10,378 nt of DNA from Spirochaetales bacterium (GTDB lineage Bacteria > Spirochaetota > Spirochaetia > Treponematales > UBA12059). A model generated the notes under the pieces. That model saw only the letters and a list, made by a program, of their open reading frames with translations. It was not told the DNA's origin and ran no database searches. The DNA is taken from assembly GCA_016938515.1 (NCBI GenBank), contig JAFGUM010000190.1, forward strand, positions 1 through 10,378, in the 5' to 3' direction. The position numbers were made by a program, and so were the translations under genes. Of this stretch, positions 6,592 through 10,378 are shown piece after piece (position 1 is the first letter of the stretch; the number at the start of each line of letters is the position of its first letter).

Positions 6592-7614
6592 TTACCGCCG
6601 CCGGAGCTTCTTCTTGGCGTTTTCCAGCCTTGAGCGCTCCGCCGACGCGGCGACGAGCAGGGATTCCTGCCTCCGTGTAACGCGCGCCCGTATCGCTATA
6701 AAGGCCAATCCGCCGACTATCATCAAAAAGCACAGTATTTGGCCCATTGAAAAGTTAAGCGGCGTCGTGAACAGGTGGATGGAAGCGTCCGGGTCTCCGA
6801 GCTTTATGATGTATCCGAGTTCCGCGTCCGGTTCCCTGAAGTACTCTATGACGAAGCGCACCAGGCCGTATCCGGTGATGTACGCCCCCACGGCAAACCC
6901 TTTGAAGGGGCTGCGGAGCCTGACGACGAACCAGAGTACCAGCCAGAGCACCACGCCTTCGAACAGCGCCTCGTAGAGCTGCGACGGGTGCCTGGGAAGA
7001 TTGACGAGCGCTCCTTCGATGGCGATACCAGCCTTCTGGGCTATTTCCTGTACCCAGGGCAGGTCGGACTGAAAGCGAGTCGCGCCGGGAAACACCATTG
7101 CCCACGGAGCCGCGCTTACCTTGCCCCACAGCTCGGCATTTATGAAGTTGCCCAGGCGGCCAAACGTGTACCCCAGCGGTACCGATACGGCTATCATGTC
7201 CGCCCATTCGAGTAGATCCAGCTTGGCTCGTCTGGCATAGATCATCGCGCCAATTACTACGCCTACGAGACCGCCGTGAAACGACATTCCCATAAAGCCC
7301 GTAAACGCACCGTTTTCGCTGAACGGCCAGAATATGAGCCAGGGTTTTCTCCAGTAGATTCCCGTGGGATCATACAGGAGCGTGCCAAACAGGCGGGCGC
7401 CGAGTATCAGTCCGACTATCATGGCGAGGAAGAACCCGGAGATGTCGTCCTCCGAGTACCCGAGCTTGCGCTTCTGCACCTGGTATTTGAACAGAAGGTA
7501 CGTGACGCCAAAGGCCACGAGGTACATGAGGCCGTACCACCGGAGTGGAAACTGAGGAAAGAACGGCAGTATCTCGGGGTGGATCCAGGATGGAAACTCA
7601 ATCGCAGCGAGCAT
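6592..7614 (-). CDS. lgt: Prolipoprotein diacylglyceryl transferase
   Basis: This inner-membrane enzyme moves diacylglycerol from phosphatidylglycerol to the lipobox cysteine of prolipoproteins, the first step of lipoprotein maturation. The 340 residues contain about seven hydrophobic segments. Key motifs are MSFHGG with His113, the family signature GRLGNFINAELWG at 152-164 with Arg153, HPSQLYEA at 209-216, and VRFVIEYFREPD at 252-263 with Arg260, so it should be active. After the last membrane segment there is a cytoplasmic, Arg/Lys-rich tail of about 30 residues (from about 310), not present in E. coli Lgt. ATG 7614 follows GGAGG (7624-7620) by five bases. A promoter lies just upstream, so it is not simply dependent on the fapA-like gene. 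The two lipoproteins in the window are natural substrates. Confidence 0.97.
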   Translation of the reverse strand: MLAAIEFPSWIHPEILPFFPQFPLRWYGLMYLVAFGVTYLLFKYQVQKRKLGYSEDDISGFFLAMIVGLILGARLFGTLLYDPTGIYWRKPWLIFWPFSENGAFTGFMGMSFHGGLVGVVIGAMIYARRAKLDLLEWADMIAVSVPLGYTFGRLGNFINAELWGKVSAAPWAMVFPGATRFQSDLPWVQEIAQKAGIAIEGALVNLPRHPSQLYEALFEGVVLWLVLWFVVRLRSPFKGFAVGAYITGYGLVRFVIEYFREPDAELGYIIKLGDPDASIHLFTTPLNFSMGQILCFLMIVGGLAFIAIRARVTRRQESLLVAASAERSRLENAKKKLRRR

Positions 7615-7652
7615 GGCGACCTCCGGTCTTTCCGAATGGGCTGTATGACGGC

Positions 7653-7681
7653 ACTATATACGCGGGTACGGATAGAGGCAA
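7653..7681 (-). promoter_or_regulatory. Promoter of lgt
   Basis: On the minus strand, TTGCCT (7681-7676) and TATAGT (7658-7653) are separated by 17 bases, with four and five of six matches to sigma-70 boxes. Transcription would start near 7646 and leave a leader of about 32 bases that holds the GGAGG ribosome site. It sits in the 73-bp gap after the fapA-like gene. Confidence 0.6.
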
Positions 7682-7687
7682 CCAGCC

Positions 7688-10378
7688 CTATTTAAGCGGT
7701 CGTTCTATTATTCGACCGAGCTGAGGGTCAAACGAGAAAGCCACCCGCTGCTTTGTCTGCCGTATTTCATGGAAGCGGTTGTGGCTTTCCAGGACAACGC
7801 CAGCGAATACGGAGCCGCGTATCACGATTTCACCGGGGAAGTGTTCCTCGAATTTTTCACGCAACTCGAATACGCGCATCGAACGCTTCTCAAGCAGCTT
7901 TACCAGCTTGAGCTTCTCCTGCCGTATCGCGTCGAGGCTGCCGCCTTCTTTTTCAATCTCCCGCATACGCTTGTCAGCCAGCAGTATCATCGACTTGACC
8001 CGTTCGATCTCCCGTTCTTCCGCTTCTATGGCGTCTTTTACGAGGTAGTCCTGTCCAAACGATATCTGGGTCTTGGCTCCACTCTCAGAGCCGAGGTTTT
8101 GTACTTCTATACCTTTGCGTGCACGGCACAGGCCACCGATCAGATGACCTTTGTCTCCCTGAAGCGCAACTTTGCCGTTGGATTTGATATTGCAGAGTAG
8201 TGCGGAGTTCTTGAGCGTTATGTCTTCGACGCCCAGCAGCATGGCCTGTTCCGCAAAAGCCGCCTCGATGCCCTTGCGCGCGCGTACGGTGCCTTTTTTT
8301 GCACCCTTGATACCCTCGGTTATGCGTATGGTCCCGTCAGATGTTACGAGCGCTGCTTCTACGGAGCCGGCAATGAGTACGTCGCCGCCAGCCACTATAG
8401 CGTAGCCCGAAAGAACCGTACCGGAGATTGCCACAGGACCTGGAAACTGTATGTTGCCGGTAGCTGGCCCAACGTCGCCGTTGACCTTGTGCGCGGGATC
8501 TATGGAAAGCCTGTTCTTGTCAAACTGCAGGATACCGTTTTTGGCCGCTTTTATGATGCGGTCGCCGTTTTCCAGCTTTTCTTCAAGAAGGCTGTCGTCG
8601 AAGGTGGGTGGCTCGGCAACGCGGGGATCGACCGGAGCCGGTACGACGCTGCCCAGAACATCCTGCCCGTCTTGTCCCTCAACGCCGATGGAGAGCAGCT
8701 CGAGTATGGGTTGGCCTTCTACGACTACTGTTGACCGGTCCTGATTCTTGTAGTCGGCCGTGCCATCCGCGCGCAGGGTCAGAGCGGCACCGCTGGCCAT
8801 CCTGATGATCCACTGGATTCTGTACCCGCCGGCAGGTACCGGAGCCTTGCCGTGCGCTATTACGCGATTTTCCGCTTTTCTGCCCTCGCGGGCGTCCGCC
8901 AGGGCTTCAGAAAGCTCCTTGAGGTCTATTCCGCCGACGACGCCCGCCTCCTTTAAGGCTTCTTGCGCGTACTCCAGCGTCAGTTCGCGTCCCAGCCCAT
9001 AGCTGCGCTCAACGGTTATGCGTGCTGACATGGCGTCTTCTGCTACGCTGACATCGACCCTGGCGTCTCTGTACGGTAGTACCCGGGCCAGCGTAACGCC
9101 GTCTTTGTCGGCGAGCAGCAGAATGCCGTCTTCTTCGCTTTCGATTGTTTCCCTGGAAATCCGCAGATTCTCAAAGATGTTGATTGCCGGGTCATTCCCG
9201 GGTGTCGCGGGTATGGCCGCGCCGTATACGTCTGTGCCTGGCTGACCAAACGAGGGCGTGCTGAAGCGGGCTACTTCCTGGTCTTTCTTTACCAGCGCGA
9301 CCCTGTCCGCCAACGCCAGTGGAAACTCGTCCAGAGTCTTGGCTACCCTGGCAAGACCCGGGGAGGCTCCCAGCGTTGTTATATAGTCCTGCCCCTGCTC
9401 TTCGGGTAAAAAGGCAACGCCGAATAGCAGGGTTCTATCCTTGCCTTTGACGGGTTCTTTGCCGGTGGCGAGGGGATAGTCTTCCAGCTCAGTAGTGCTT
9501 CCCTTGTAAAACGCGATGACGTCTGTCTTGAGCTTGTCAATCTTGACGCCTTTGAGCTTGTGTTCGGCCAGCGCCGCGCTGACCATGGACAGTTCCAGCA
9601 ACTTGCCCTTGCCTCGCCCCTTGACGATGGTCAGCGATGCGCTGAGCTTGTCCGGTGATACGTTGATGCGAACCGATGCGTCTCTGTCGCACGACAGGCT
9701 GAACCCTGTCAGAGCCTGGCCGCTACGCGTTGCTTTGAGCAGGGCGGAAGCGACTTCATCGATGGTGAGCAGGCCTTCTACCGGCTGCCCCAGTTCCACC
9801 GCTTCCTGGAGGATGGCAGCGGCGTCGGGAGGTGGCAAGCGCTTGTCCCCAGGGCTGTAGTCGAGTAGCACGGTGGCGGTGTCGTCCGAGAGACGTATTG
9901 AGTACTCTCCGGCTTTAAAAGGGATGAGGTCAGCCCACCGGGTTCCTCTTCGTATGAAGCCAGACGCCTCGGCGACAATTTCTCCTTTGCCGCGCGACAA
10001 CCCGCTGCCGAGGTGGAACGTCGGGTCGTCATCCTGCCCCGGCGGTATAGTCTTGCCGTATACGTTCTTGCCAGCTTTGCCAGCTCTGGCGGCTACCAGC
10101 CGTCCGGCCAGGGTACCCTTGGCGACCCAGAACGACGAGCGTACTTTCGTGTCTACCTGGACGCGTTCGCGAACTTCAATTTTTTCATACTCTACTATTT
10201 TTTCCTCTTTGCCAGGCAGAAAGGGCAGGGCACCCGGCTTTTTGACTATGCGCTCTCTGGCGACCTTGTCGACGCGTACCCGGAACAATGCGGGTGGCGC
10301 GGCTTCGGCGATGCAGCTGGCTTCAAAGGGCTTGAACTCGGGCGGGGTAGTCAGCTCTACCCACTCCGCTTCCTCTGG
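7688..10378 (-). CDS. Multi-module FapA/DUF342 protein, N-terminus beyond right edge
   Basis: The frame is open from the stop at 7690-7688 to the right edge, giving 896 residues; the first in-frame start-like codon, TTG 10288, is preceded by an unbroken frame, so the true start is off the window. Positions below count from TTG 10288. Three copies of a G-x-x-G-x-[DN]-V-[YL]-G motif occur: GKAGKNVYG (70), GQPGTDVYG (348), GQDGQDVLG (538). Related N-terminal modules occupy ~129-200 (degenerate), ~203-290 and ~408-494; the last two share D-A-x-V, S-A and G-K-x-P-V at a spacing of about 205 residues. The C-terminal part, ~600-745, is the FapA beta-helix-like domain (GNIQFPGPVAISGTVLSGY, GDVLIAGSV). 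A coiled coil follows (~747-815). DUF342/FapA proteins are linked to flagellar assembly and localisation in some bacteria; here that role is inferred. The visible length already exceeds the usual 500-650 residues. Confidence 0.85.
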   Translation of the reverse strand, partial: PEEAEWVELTTPPEFKPFEASCIAEAAPPALFRVRVDKVARERIVKKPGALPFLPGKEEKIVEYEKIEVRERVQVDTKVRSSFWVAKGTLAGRLVAARAGKAGKNVYGKTIPPGQDDDPTFHLGSGLSRGKGEIVAEASGFIRRGTRWADLIPFKAGEYSIRLSDDTATVLLDYSPGDKRLPPPDAAAILQEAVELGQPVEGLLTIDEVASALLKATRSGQALTGFSLSCDRDASVRINVSPDKLSASLTIVKGRGKGKLLELSMVSAALAEHKLKGVKIDKLKTDVIAFYKGSTTELEDYPLATGKEPVKGKDRTLLFGVAFLPEEQGQDYITTLGASPGLARVAKTLDEFPLALADRVALVKKDQEVARFSTPSFGQPGTDVYGAAIPATPGNDPAINIFENLRISRETIESEEDGILLLADKDGVTLARVLPYRDARVDVSVAEDAMSARITVERSYGLGRELTLEYAQEALKEAGVVGGIDLKELSEALADAREGRKAENRVIAHGKAPVPAGGYRIQWIIRMASGAALTLRADGTADYKNQDRSTVVVEGQPILELLSIGVEGQDGQDVLGSVVPAPVDPRVAEPPTFDDSLLEEKLENGDRIIKAAKNGILQFDKNRLSIDPAHKVNGDVGPATGNIQFPGPVAISGTVLSGYAIVAGGDVLIAGSVEAALVTSDGTIRITEGIKGAKKGTVRARKGIEAAFAEQAMLLGVEDITLKNSALLCNIKSNGKVALQGDKGHLIGGLCRARKGIEVQNLGSESGAKTQISFGQDYLVKDAIEAEEREIERVKSMILLADKRMREIEKEGGSLDAIRQEKLKLVKLLEKRSMRVFELREKFEEHFPGEIVIRGSVFAGVVLESHNRFHEIRQTKQRVAFSFDPQLGRIIERPLK

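Overview
The window most likely comes from a spirochaete (Spirochaetota, probably a Treponema or Spirochaeta relative) with moderately GC-rich DNA. This is an inference from the gene set: two lipoproteins with spirochaete-style lipoboxes, a DUF342/FapA protein, an Lgt with a basic C-terminal extension, and a mixed-group phosphofructokinase. No rRNA, tRNA, CRISPR array, insertion sequence or phage gene was seen. The region looks like ordinary chromosomal core.

Layout from left to right. (1) Positions 1-778, minus: the N-terminal 259 residues of a Pro/Ala-rich lipoprotein whose C-terminus lies beyond the left edge. (2) 779-935: a 157-bp gap with two candidate promoters and a small inverted repeat. 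(3) 936-2882, minus: a 648-residue lipoprotein with Ig-like and concanavalin/LamG-like regions and its own promoter. (4) 2949-4607, minus: glutamine-dependent NAD+ synthetase (nadE). (5) 4608-4673: a 66-bp divergent control region with overlapping candidate -10 boxes. (6) 4674-5438, plus: a short-chain-dehydrogenase-like protein that lacks the catalytic Tyr-Lys pair and carries an Ala-rich insert. (7) 5483-6589, plus: 6-phosphofructokinase (pfkA). (8) 6592-7614, minus: prolipoprotein diacylglyceryl transferase (lgt), converging on pfkA with a 2-bp gap. (9) 7688-10378, minus: a large FapA/DUF342 protein with at least three repeated N-terminal modules, open at the right edge so its start is not in the window.

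How the genes relate. NadE makes NAD+, and PfkA commits sugar to glycolysis, which consumes NAD+; the SDR-like gene sits between them and could share regulation with either. Lgt attaches the diacylglycerol anchor to lipoproteins such as the two on the left. FapA-type proteins are linked to flagellar assembly or cell-surface polymer functions. Most minus-strand genes appear to have their own promoters, so this looks like a set of single-gene units plus one short plus-strand operon (SDR-like gene followed by pfkA).

No clear undescribed system is visible. The items most worth a second look are the catalytically dead SDR-like protein with its divergent, possibly leaderless promoter, the multi-module FapA protein, and the mixed substrate signature of the phosphofructokinase.
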